Source: DATKWV01 sp035529405 (GTDB taxonomy: Bacteria > Planctomycetota > Phycisphaerae > Sedimentisphaerales > Anaerobacaceae). From it: DNA of 17,082 bases. A program made the translations under genes and the position numbers. The stretch covers positions 1 through 17,082 of the forward strand of contig DATKWV010000060.1 in the NCBI GenBank assembly GCA_035529405.1, written 5' to 3'. The notes under the pieces were generated by a model. The model did no database searches. It saw only the letters and a program-made list of their open reading frames with translations, and was not told where the DNA came from. Shown one piece after another: positions 7,713-15,930 of this stretch (positions are counted from its first letter, which is position 1; every line of letters starts with the position of its first letter).

Positions 7713-10700
7713 ATGGCAAAGAAGAAACTGAATAAAAAGGTAGCGCTGGTTGGTTCGATGTTCTTTCTTTTTCTGGCTTTTATGACGATTGTGGTTATTC
7801 TGTACCTCACTCGCGACCCCGACAAGTTCATAAAGGACGGCGACGATGCCGCCCAGGCAGCAAGGGCAGCCGTAGATGCGGAAATCAAGACGGAAGAATA
7901 TAAAAAAGCACTCCGCAACTACCACAAGGCACGCGGACTGGCAAAAACAGACAGTCTCAAAATCGAAATGCTTTTCAAGGCTGTCGATATTTATCTCGAA
8001 ACCGACGACTGGCGCAACGCACTGGGCTGCTGGAACACAATAATCCTGCTGGACTCGAAGAACGTAAAGGCACGCTACGCCCGCTTGAAATACTATTATA
8101 TTCTCGCCGACAGCGGCGCCTTTAACGCCTGGCAGGAGGTCGCCTCACAGGCTTCCGAGTTTCTGGACAATGTCGAAGATTCCGTTCTGGCCCAGAACCT
8201 CGCCGAGTGGGAATCCTTCGCTGCCGAAAAAACTGCGTATGTAAAGATAATCGAACACTATCTGCGCCTTGCCAGGGCCAGGGCCGCCCTGGAAATGACA
8301 AACGCCGGAGCAGTAACCGACCCTGAAGAATCCCTGGCACTTGCCGAAAATGACCTCGAAAAACTGCGGGAACTTATACCTGATAATCCCCAAATCTGCT
8401 GGTATCTGGCGCAGGTAATAAAAGCCAGGGGTCAGCTGCTTGCATCCAGAGGCAGTGTCGAAGAAAAGCTCAGAAGCGCTGAAAAGGCCGAGGAACTGCT
8501 CACACAGGCCCTTGAATCCGCAGGCGACAATCCGAGAGCACATATTAATCTGACTAATACCAAACTGCAGAACGTCCTTGACCAGAGACCCGACAGGCAG
8601 CAAATCCAGGCCTTTGAGCCTGAATATCTGTCGCTTGTCGAGAAATTTCCTTCAAGCGCCGAAGCCTTCGCAGCGCTGGCAAAATTTTATGACCTGCTGC
8701 CCCAGAATCTTGATAAAGCAATAAAAGCCATCCAAAACGCAACCAGCCTCGACCCCGAGAACGCCACCTATGCAATAGCCGCCGCCAGTTTTCATTATCG
8801 CCGCTTTTACAGCTCCAAAAAAACCTCAGACCTCGAAAACGCCCTGCAAATCGCTCAAAACGCCCTCACATTACCCGACGCACAGGACAAGCCCGGCCCA
8901 TGGCAGTGGGCAAACCGAAGCAACAGGATTATGCTGTTTACCTTTCTGGCAAACTGCTACTGCGAACAAGTACTTGAACCCATCCAGGCCCTCACCTCAG
9001 AACAAAAAAAACAATACCTGACAAATATTGAGTATGTCGTACATGAAATCGAACAGCTTTACGGCAGCGGCCAGGACCCGCAGGTCATCAAGTGGCGGGC
9101 AATGCTGCAGCTTGTCACAGACACAGAGCAATCCCGCGCCGTAAGACAGTTGTATGCCGCGTACGAGCAGATGCAGTCCAGCGGACGCACAGACGCCTAC
9201 CTGGCTCACACGCTGGCGAAGTTTTTTGAAAACTCCTCCGAACTCGGCGCCGTAGCGGAGTTTCTTGCCTCCGCACTGCGAGGCGGAATCAGCCGTTTCA
9301 AACCGCAAACCCATCTGGAATACGCCGAATTGCTGTTGAAATTCAATGCATGGATGCCCGCAATTGCCAGTATCGATGTTTTCGAAGAGAACTTCGGTCC
9401 CACCACCAGAAGTAACATACTGCGCATAAAAGCCCTGACAGCCGCAAACCAGTTTGACCAGGCCGAGGAAAAACTAGCGCAGCTTTCGACCGACGACCCT
9501 AACACCGTCAAACTCAGGCTGGATTTGGCCCTGGCCAAAACAGGACAGCTCGCATCTGTCCTGGCACAAAGGCAGCAGCAGCAGGTCATTGACTTGCTGA
9601 GGCCGACCGACATCATAACGCCCGCTGCCCCGCAGCAGGACGACAAAATCCAGACCCAACAGATTATAGAAGATGAAATGGCCGTACACAGACGGCAGAT
9701 TATCGATTTGGCCTCAAAGCTGCTGGACAAAGAACCGAACCTGATTGAAACAACATCAATTGAAGCTGCCTGTGAAAGTTATATAGCCGAACGCAAAACA
9801 GCCCAAGGCGTTCATTTCCTCGATAAACTGCTCGAACATTTCCCCAATAATGCCACAGCCATATTTTACAAAAAGCTTTTTGCTGAAGTTGACCCTCAAA
9901 ATGTCTCCGCCCCGACACGAGTCCAGATAGAAAAGCAGGTTCGCCTGGAAACGCCGGACGCTGTTGACAGAGCACTTGCTATGGGTATATTTTACCAAAA
10001 GCAAAATGAACTTGGTAAAGCCGCCGAAGAATTCAAAAAGGTGGTAGGTCCCTACCTTGTCCCCGGCGCCGGAATCCCGCAGCAGACCAGCCCGCAGGAA
10101 AAACAGGCGGCGCCCCAAAAGCTCTCAACCCAGCAGATACTGGCTGCAAGTTACCTGTTTGATATAGCTCTGGCAAACAAGGACTGGGAACTTGCAGAAA
10201 ATATAGAAACACTGGCAAGAACCGAAAATCTCGACCACTGTGAAGGCAATTTTTTCGCGGCTCGCGCTCTTATGAGCAAAAACCAGTATAACGATGCCCT
10301 CACAAGGCTGGATGAAGCTATAAGGCAAAGACCTGTCTTCTCCCAGGCCTTTATGCTCAGAAGCACGGTTAACGCAATGCTCGGAAATCAGAACGCCGCA
10401 ATCCAGGACATACAGAAAGCCAGCTCCCTGAACCCGCTGGACAAGAGTATCGCAATAGACCTGGCGGTGGCACTTTACTCTCGAAACGAAAGGCTGGGCG
10501 ATACTGTCACTTCAGACCAGGTAATCGAGACACAAACGGCCCTGATAAACGCAATCCGCTTAAATCCCACCAACCTGCAGTTACAGAGCTGGTATGCCGA
10601 ATTCATAAGCAAAACAAATCCCGAACAGGCCCTTGCCATAAGACAGCGGTTGCTAAATGGTATGCCAAACCTTGAAAACGCCCTGTTATTGGCCAGAATG

Positions 10701-12656
10701 GCCTTAAGAATAGCGCGCGATGAAGTCATCATTGCACGCAAAAACGCCCTGTTGGGTATGGCCGAATCCGCCTTTCGACAGGCTCGTGGTTACGACCCGC
10801 AAAACCCTGCTGTTCTTAATAGTTATGCCGAATACCTGCGGCTTATCGGCGAAAACAAAAAGGCCGAAGAGATGCTTACCGGCTCAGAAGACAAAACCCT
10901 GCTCTGGGAACACTATTACCAGACGGGCCAATTGGACAATGCCGCAACACTGTTCGAACAGCTGCACAAAAACGAACCGAACAACACTGTCGCCCTCAAA
11001 GGTCTCATACTCATTGCCGAAAAAAACACTGATACTGAGGCAGTTCAAAAATACTTTCAGCAGCTTTTGGCAATTCAGCCAACTATAGAAAATCAGCTTT
11101 TCCAGGTACAGACTTTTCTCAAAGTAGGCCTTATCAAAGACGCAGAGCAAAAACTGCAAAGCTTCAGAGAAAGATACCCCCAGCAGCAGCAGGCACTGCT
11201 GCTGGAGGCCTGGCTGTCAATGAAAAAAGGCCAGCTCGAAAACGCCCTTGCCTCAACCAACCAGTACCTCCAAAACAACCCCGACAGTGCCTTAGCCTGG
11301 CGGATCAGGGGTCAAATATATCGTCTTATGGCAGATTATCAGCAGGCCATAATAGACCTTAAAAAGAGTAAATCACTCGACGACGACCCTGCGACTCGGC
11401 TGTTACTGGCAAAAACCTACACAGCCAAAGACGCGCACGAGGATGCCATCACAGAGCTTAAAAGCGCCATGGACGACCCGCAATCGGCCGCGGAAGCTTC
11501 AAGGATGCTCGAAAAAATCCTGTGGCGCCTTGGCAGAACAGCCGAATTGTCAAGATTTTATAATGAAATTATTACCAAATCCCCCAACGACCTCTTCTGG
11601 TACAATCAGGCGGGAAAATTTGCACTGGCCGTAAAAGCATACCCTACCGCAGAACAATTGTATCAGAAAGCCCGGGATATTATCGCCGCCTCCGCCCAAA
11701 GCGACCAAAACCAGGCGCTCGAGCCGGAGGTACTTAACGAAATAATTGAAGGACATTTACGCACACTGCTGCACACAAACGACACAAACAGATTATTCGC
11801 AGAAGCCGGCAAGTATCTCGATGGACCCGCCGCACCGGTAGTTCTGCTGGTTTTGGCTGAAGCCAAAATGGCATCCGGTGACAGAGAAAGTGCCGTTGAC
11901 TATTGCCAAAAAGCCCTCGATAAAACCGGCACCGATGAGATTCTTGCCTACAATATATTGCAAAGAATGAACACCTTGCTCGGCCGCGAACACGTCATGG
12001 ATTATTGCAACCGCAAACTGCGCACAGACCCGGATTCACTGGCCGCCAATTATGCCTTGTTCAGTTTTGCAAAAATCAACGGCGAATATAACAAGGCTGT
12101 CGAATACATCGACAAGTGCCTGGCGGTAATTGAGCCCGATAGTCCGCGAAAAACCGAATTAAGCGTCGAAAAAGCCAGGGTACTGCAATCCGCTTACAGC
12201 AAAACATCCGACACCAGTTACCTCAGGATGGTTATCCAGCAGTACGAAAGTCTGTTGGAGAAAATGCCGAATAACACTGGTGTTTTGAACAATCTGGCTT
12301 ATATGCTTGCTGAGGAAAATGTGCGGCTTGACGATGCGCTTGCCTATGCCCGGCGCGCACACAACGCAAAGCCCGATAATCCTGACCTGTCGGATACTTA
12401 TGCATTTGTCCTGTACAGGAATAATCGTGCCGCCGAAGCAGCCGAGCTGCTGCAGGCCGCGTTGCAACAGTACGAACTGGCGGGCAGGTCCGTTCCTGCC
12501 GACACATACGAGCATTTAGGTATGGTAAAAGAAAAACTTGGCGCCGATGCCCAGGCCCTTGATGCGTATAAACAGGCCCTGCAAACGGCCCCCGAGCAAT
12601 TATCCGAAAAGGTCGTTGACCGATTAAACAAGGCCATCCAGCGCCTCTCGAACTGA
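7713..12656 (+). CDS. Giant membrane-anchored TPR protein in the exosortase operon
   Basis: A 1647-residue protein starting at ATG 7713, with GAGG eight bases upstream. A basic N-terminus (MAKKKLNKK) precedes one hydrophobic anchor (about 10-33) without lipobox, so the bulk is probably periplasmic and tethered to the inner membrane. The rest is almost entirely helical TPR-type repeat, clear at about 97-128, 330-360, 860-920, 1170-1250 and 1515-1645, with Gln/Pro-rich linkers near 630-650 and 785-810. The C-terminal part (NNTGVLNNLAYMLAEEN, then KPDNPDLSDTYAFVLYRNN) resembles the end of PrsT, the TPR lipoprotein of PEP-CTERM loci, but PrsT is roughly half this size and lipidated. A scaffold role linking exosortase substrates to polysaccharide assembly is inferred from position and repeat type; no enzymatic domain is visible. 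Confidence 0.93.
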   Translation: MAKKKLNKKVALVGSMFFLFLAFMTIVVILYLTRDPDKFIKDGDDAAQAARAAVDAEIKTEEYKKALRNYHKARGLAKTDSLKIEMLFKAVDIYLETDDWRNALGCWNTIILLDSKNVKARYARLKYYYILADSGAFNAWQEVASQASEFLDNVEDSVLAQNLAEWESFAAEKTAYVKIIEHYLRLARARAALEMTNAGAVTDPEESLALAENDLEKLRELIPDNPQICWYLAQVIKARGQLLASRGSVEEKLRSAEKAEELLTQALESAGDNPRAHINLTNTKLQNVLDQRPDRQQIQAFEPEYLSLVEKFPSSAEAFAALAKFYDLLPQNLDKAIKAIQNATSLDPENATYAIAAASFHYRRFYSSKKTSDLENALQIAQNALTLPDAQDKPGPWQWANRSNRIMLFTFLANCYCEQVLEPIQALTSEQKKQYLTNIEYVVHEIEQLYGSGQDPQVIKWRAMLQLVTDTEQSRAVRQLYAAYEQMQSSGRTDAYLAHTLAKFFENSSELGAVAEFLASALRGGISRFKPQTHLEYAELLLKFNAWMPAIASIDVFEENFGPTTRSNILRIKALTAANQFDQAEEKLAQLSTDDPNTVKLRLDLALAKTGQLASVLAQRQQQQVIDLLRPTDIITPAAPQQDDKIQTQQIIEDEMAVHRRQIIDLASKLLDKEPNLIETTSIEAACESYIAERKTAQGVHFLDKLLEHFPNNATAIFYKKLFAEVDPQNVSAPTRVQIEKQVRLETPDAVDRALAMGIFYQKQNELGKAAEEFKKVVGPYLVPGAGIPQQTSPQEKQAAPQKLSTQQILAASYLFDIALANKDWELAENIETLARTENLDHCEGNFFAARALMSKNQYNDALTRLDEAIRQRPVFSQAFMLRSTVNAMLGNQNAAIQDIQKASSLNPLDKSIAIDLAVALYSRNERLGDTVTSDQVIETQTALINAIRLNPTNLQLQSWYAEFISKTNPEQALAIRQRLLNGMPNLENALLLARMALRIARDEVIIARKNALLGMAESAFRQARGYDPQNPAVLNSYAEYLRLIGENKKAEEMLTGSEDKTLLWEHYYQTGQLDNAATLFEQLHKNEPNNTVALKGLILIAEKNTDTEAVQKYFQQLLAIQPTIENQLFQVQTFLKVGLIKDAEQKLQSFRERYPQQQQALLLEAWLSMKKGQLENALASTNQYLQNNPDSALAWRIRGQIYRLMADYQQAIIDLKKSKSLDDDPATRLLLAKTYTAKDAHEDAITELKSAMDDPQSAAEASRMLEKILWRLGRTAELSRFYNEIITKSPNDLFWYNQAGKFALAVKAYPTAEQLYQKARDIIAASAQSDQNQALEPEVLNEIIEGHLRTLLHTNDTNRLFAEAGKYLDGPAAPVVLLVLAEAKMASGDRESAVDYCQKALDKTGTDEILAYNILQRMNTLLGREHVMDYCNRKLRTDPDSLAANYALFSFAKINGEYNKAVEYIDKCLAVIEPDSPRKTELSVEKARVLQSAYSKTSDTSYLRMVIQQYESLLEKMPNNTGVLNNLAYMLAEENVRLDDALAYARRAHNAKPDNPDLSDTYAFVLYRNNRAAEAAELLQAALQQYELAGRSVPADTYEHLGMVKEKLGADAQALDAYKQALQTAPEQLSEKVVDRLNKAIQRLSN

Positions 12657-12689
12657 GACTAAAAATAAAGTTAAAAGCTAAACCGTAAA

Positions 12690-14921
12690 ATGTCTGAACA
12701 GAATAATATACCGGTTCCGCAACGACCAGGGCCTGCGTTTGCGCAAACGGGCCCTGCGGGCGTGCAGCTGACACCGCGGGACATGCTGTTGATACTGCGC
12801 CGGCATATATGGCTTATGCTCTCAATTACTATCATAGGGTTCGTAATGGGCGGAACAAGCTGGTATCTTCTGAGAAAATATCTGCCCAGATATACAGCTC
12901 AAACCTTTATCAGGGTACTGTCACCGGCTGAAAAAGACCCTATGACAATCGGCGAACATATGGTCACCAAAGACATCCAGTATGCCTCACGTGTCTCAAT
13001 GGCCGCCATCATGAAAAGCCAGAGCACCCTCGCAAGGCTCATCGACAGGGACAAAATCCAGGAAACTAAATGGTTTAAGGCTTTTGGTGACATCAAGTCC
13101 GAACGTATCAGAAAAGCCGTCAGAGAACTGCAAAAACGCTTTGGGGCCTCAGCACAAAGAGACGGCGAATTCATTATCACTTCAATGACATGCGCCGATA
13201 AGGAAGAAGCCGCCTTGGTAGTTAACGAAATGGTCGATTTATTCCTGGCTATGCGGGGAAGTACAAAACAAAAAGAAGTCGCTGACAGGCTTACAAAGCT
13301 CGAAGACGAAAGAACACGCGTACAAAGGGATTTGGACGCCGCCGAAACCGCCCTGACCGATGTGCAAAACAGGTGGGGCTTCACGGACCTTGAAGCCCGG
13401 GACCAACTCCGCAGCACCATGCAGGTAAAACTCGACGACCTCGAACTCGAGCAAAACAAATTGCTTATGGAAGTAAGACAACTGCAGGCCATGGTCGGTA
13501 CCTTCGAAAAACAGGCTATGGGACCCTTCAGTGACCAGGTCAAACAGCAAATAGAATCAGACCAGACGATGGTAGCACTGACTCGTCAGGTCGCCACACT
13601 CGAGGCCTCACTGGCAGCGGTGCTGACAAAATTCGGTGAAAATCACCGTGTCATCCGCCAGACGCAGGAACTTATAAACCAGACCAGGAAAGAAAAAGAA
13701 ATAAGAAAAATCGAAATCGCCGAACAAACCAGACAATCAAATCTGCAGAGGTCACAGGACCAGTTGGTCATTCTTCAAAGCAGGTTCGAGCAGCTGGAAA
13801 AGATGCGTCAGCAGGCCGCCTCGGAAAAAGGCCGATTTGACATGGCACGTACCCAGTATCAGCAGCGCGCAAAAATAAGAGACGAAAGACGAACAATGCT
13901 CAATAAGGTCAAAGAGCAGATCGAGAAATTGAAGATAATGCACGATGACCCCTTAACGCCCAAGGTCCAGTTTGTCGGATACGCACCTGCGCCGCTGGAA
14001 ATCAGCTCCCCGAAATGGCAGCTTTACTTCCCGGGCGGAACAATGTTAGGCCTTATGGCAGGTTTAGGTCTTGCTTTCCTCATTGAACTGCTTAATGACC
14101 TCGTGCGAACGCCCAGAGACGTGGCACGCTTTCTCCATATTCCCCTTCTGGGTGTTATCCCGGACGCCGCCGAGGACGACCAGGTTACTGACTCGAACCT
14201 TTACCTGACACTGCAGCAGGCGCCATTTTCGGTTACAAGCGAGGCCTACAGGCGGTTTCGAACCAACCTCAAGCTGACATCCGGCGAATCCTCGAAGGTT
14301 TTACTTGTGTCCAGCTCCATGCCCGCCGACGGTAAAACTTCCGTCGCGGTCAATCTTGCCCTGGCATTTGCCGCAGACAGCAAAAAGCTGCTTTTAATAG
14401 ACGCCAATTTCAGACAGCCGAATTTACACAATATATTTCCAGTACAGCAGCAAACAGACCAGCCTCAGGACCAGGCCCATCCGGGACTGGCTGAGCTGCT
14501 GGCGGGTCGCTGCTCGTACTCGCAGACCATACGAACCTCGGGCATCGAAGGCTTCGATATCATCCAGGCCAGCTTGCTGCCGGCAAACCCCGCCGAATTA
14601 CTCGGCGGCACAAATATGCTCAAACTTATAAAACAGGCACGCCAGAACTACGATTATATTATTATTGACGGCCCGCCTGTACTGCTGGTTAGTGACGCAA
14701 AAACACTCGCAAAAAGCGTTGACGGAACCATCCTCGTATTCAACGCTGCCGCCACGAAAAGAGGTGCGGCGCTGCGAACCATTCGCGAGCTGCAGCAAAT
14801 CAGCGCAAATATACTCGGCTGTGTCCTGCTGGGCGTAAAGGCACTCAAGGGCGGATATTTCCAGGAACAGTTCCGCTCGTACAGAAAATATCAGCAGCCG
14901 CAGCCTGTCCGCTCAAGTTAG
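12690..14921 (+). CDS. Wzc-like polysaccharide co-polymerase / BY-kinase (tyrosine autokinase)
   Basis: A 743-residue protein. Order: a Pro/Gln-rich cytoplasmic start; Wzz domain with TM1 (about 39-61); a long periplasmic coiled coil (about 185-420); a GNVR-like segment (VGYAPAPLEISSPKW); TM2 (about 445-467); then a cytoplasmic CpsD/CapB-type kinase. The kinase has the EX2RX2R oligomerisation motif (Glu518/Arg521/Arg524), Walker A ADGKTS (Lys549), Walker A' IDANFRQP (Asp571, with Asn573 where Asp is common) and Walker B IIIDGPP (Asp660). The tail has only three tyrosines (723, 731, 734), fewer than E. coli Wzc. Known role: partner of the Wza exporter, controlling polymerisation and export through tyrosine phosphorylation cycles. 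The start has no Shine-Dalgarno within its 33-base gap, and a strong hairpin begins 37 bases after the ATG. Confidence 0.95.
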   Translation: MSEQNNIPVPQRPGPAFAQTGPAGVQLTPRDMLLILRRHIWLMLSITIIGFVMGGTSWYLLRKYLPRYTAQTFIRVLSPAEKDPMTIGEHMVTKDIQYASRVSMAAIMKSQSTLARLIDRDKIQETKWFKAFGDIKSERIRKAVRELQKRFGASAQRDGEFIITSMTCADKEEAALVVNEMVDLFLAMRGSTKQKEVADRLTKLEDERTRVQRDLDAAETALTDVQNRWGFTDLEARDQLRSTMQVKLDDLELEQNKLLMEVRQLQAMVGTFEKQAMGPFSDQVKQQIESDQTMVALTRQVATLEASLAAVLTKFGENHRVIRQTQELINQTRKEKEIRKIEIAEQTRQSNLQRSQDQLVILQSRFEQLEKMRQQAASEKGRFDMARTQYQQRAKIRDERRTMLNKVKEQIEKLKIMHDDPLTPKVQFVGYAPAPLEISSPKWQLYFPGGTMLGLMAGLGLAFLIELLNDLVRTPRDVARFLHIPLLGVIPDAAEDDQVTDSNLYLTLQQAPFSVTSEAYRRFRTNLKLTSGESSKVLLVSSSMPADGKTSVAVNLALAFAADSKKLLLIDANFRQPNLHNIFPVQQQTDQPQDQAHPGLAELLAGRCSYSQTIRTSGIEGFDIIQASLLPANPAELLGGTNMLKLIKQARQNYDYIIIDGPPVLLVSDAKTLAKSVDGTILVFNAAATKRGAALRTIRELQQISANILGCVLLGVKALKGGYFQEQFRSYRKYQQPQPVRSS
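12727..12756 (+). repeat. Strong inverted repeat inside the 5' end of the Wzc-like gene
   Basis: CAGGGCC (12727-12733) pairs with GGCCCTG (12750-12756). Directly inside, CGTTTGCGCAAACG (12736-12749) is a perfect 14-base palindrome. Only a two-base TG bulge on the left interrupts the symmetry. As RNA this gives a 12-pair hairpin with a GCGC loop. It lies in codons 13-23, which encode a Pro/Gly/Ala linker before TM1, so coding constraint there is probably weak. No T-tract follows. Confidence 0.75.
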
Positions 14922-14960
14922 CGTTTACACCCCGGCCCAAGTTTAGGAGACGATAGTCTG

Positions 14961-15899
14961 ATGGAAAAGTTTCTCGTAACCGGCGGAGCCGGCTTCATAG
15001 GTTCGAACATCTGCAGAAAGCTCGTTCAGCAGGGCTGTTTCGTAAGGGTGGTTGATAATCTGCTTACAGGCAAAAAAAACAATCTCGCCGACATCATAGA
15101 CAAAGTTGAATTTATACAAGCCGATATCGGACACGAGCAAACAGCCCGCGAGGCTGTCAGAGACATCGACGCAATCCTGCATCAGGCCGCTCTGCCGTCG
15201 GTTCCTCGCAGCGTTGAAGACCCGGCCGCCACGCACAGACATTGTCTAAACGCCACTTTCACCCTGCTTTTAGCGGCACGAAACGCCGGCGTGAAACGTT
15301 TCGTATATGCCGCAAGCAGCGCCGCTTATGGTGACACCCCCACCCTGCCCAAAGTAGAAACCATGCTGCCGCATCCGCTGTCGCCCTACGCCGCTGCAAA
15401 ACTGGCCGGCGAACACTACTGCTGCGTATTTTATGAGGTCTTCGGCCTTGAAACCATCTCGCTTAGGTATTTTAACGTCTTCGGACCGTATCAGGACCCC
15501 ACCAGCCAGTACGCCGCCGCAATTCCCGCTTTCGTAACGGCCGTATTGAAAAACCAGCCCCCCACCATCTACGGTGATGGTCAGCAAAGCCGTGATTTTA
15601 CTTATGTCGATAACGTAGTCGATGCAAACCTCCTGGCTGCAAGGGCCAAACATACCGCAGGGCAGGTTATTAACATCGCCTGCGGCCAGGCTGTCACTGT
15701 TAATGAAATCATTGATATGATAAACAAACTTGCCGGCAAAAGTGTCAAACCTCTTTACTCCGACGCAAGACCCGGTGACGTCAAGCATTCACTGGCCGAT
15801 ATTACCCTCGCCCAAAAAACCATCGGTTACAAGCCCGCCATATCTTTCGAGCAGGGTCTGCAGATGGCCCTGAAATGGTATCGCGAAAACCTGCTTTAG
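14961..15899 (+). CDS. NAD-dependent UDP-sugar 4-epimerase, WbpP-like (extended SDR)
   Basis: A 312-residue cytoplasmic extended SDR. Seen: Rossmann motif TGGAGFIGS (7-15), HQAALPSVPRSVEDP (74-88), an AASSAAYGD strand with Ser119/Ser120, catalytic-type Tyr143 and Lys147 in SPYAAAK, LRYFNVFGPYQDP, and IYGDGQQSRDFTYVDN near the sugar-nucleotide site. The PSVPRS and FGPYQDP segments most resemble WbpP/TviC-type UDP-GlcNAc(A)/GalNAc(A) 4-epimerases; UDP-glucuronate or UDP-glucose 4-epimerase remain possible. Length is slightly below the usual 320-345. It would supply a precursor for the polysaccharide exported by the Wza/Wzc pair. AGGAG at 14945-14949 lies 11 bases before the ATG, a rather long spacing. 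It is the last gene of the operon in this window and ends 31 bases from a convergent gene. Confidence 0.93.
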   Translation: MEKFLVTGGAGFIGSNICRKLVQQGCFVRVVDNLLTGKKNNLADIIDKVEFIQADIGHEQTAREAVRDIDAILHQAALPSVPRSVEDPAATHRHCLNATFTLLLAARNAGVKRFVYAASSAAYGDTPTLPKVETMLPHPLSPYAAAKLAGEHYCCVFYEVFGLETISLRYFNVFGPYQDPTSQYAAAIPAFVTAVLKNQPPTIYGDGQQSRDFTYVDNVVDANLLAARAKHTAGQVINIACGQAVTVNEIIDMINKLAGKSVKPLYSDARPGDVKHSLADITLAQKTIGYKPAISFEQGLQMALKWYRENLL

Positions 15900-15930
15900 A
15901 CTTTGATATTGTCTCCAATCGGTATGCCCC

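Noticed and set aside
9206..9730. 174-codon and other minus-strand open frames opposite the TPR gene
   Set aside because: They are serine/cysteine-rich mirror frames of an Ala/Gln/Leu-rich coding sequence, with no family resemblance.
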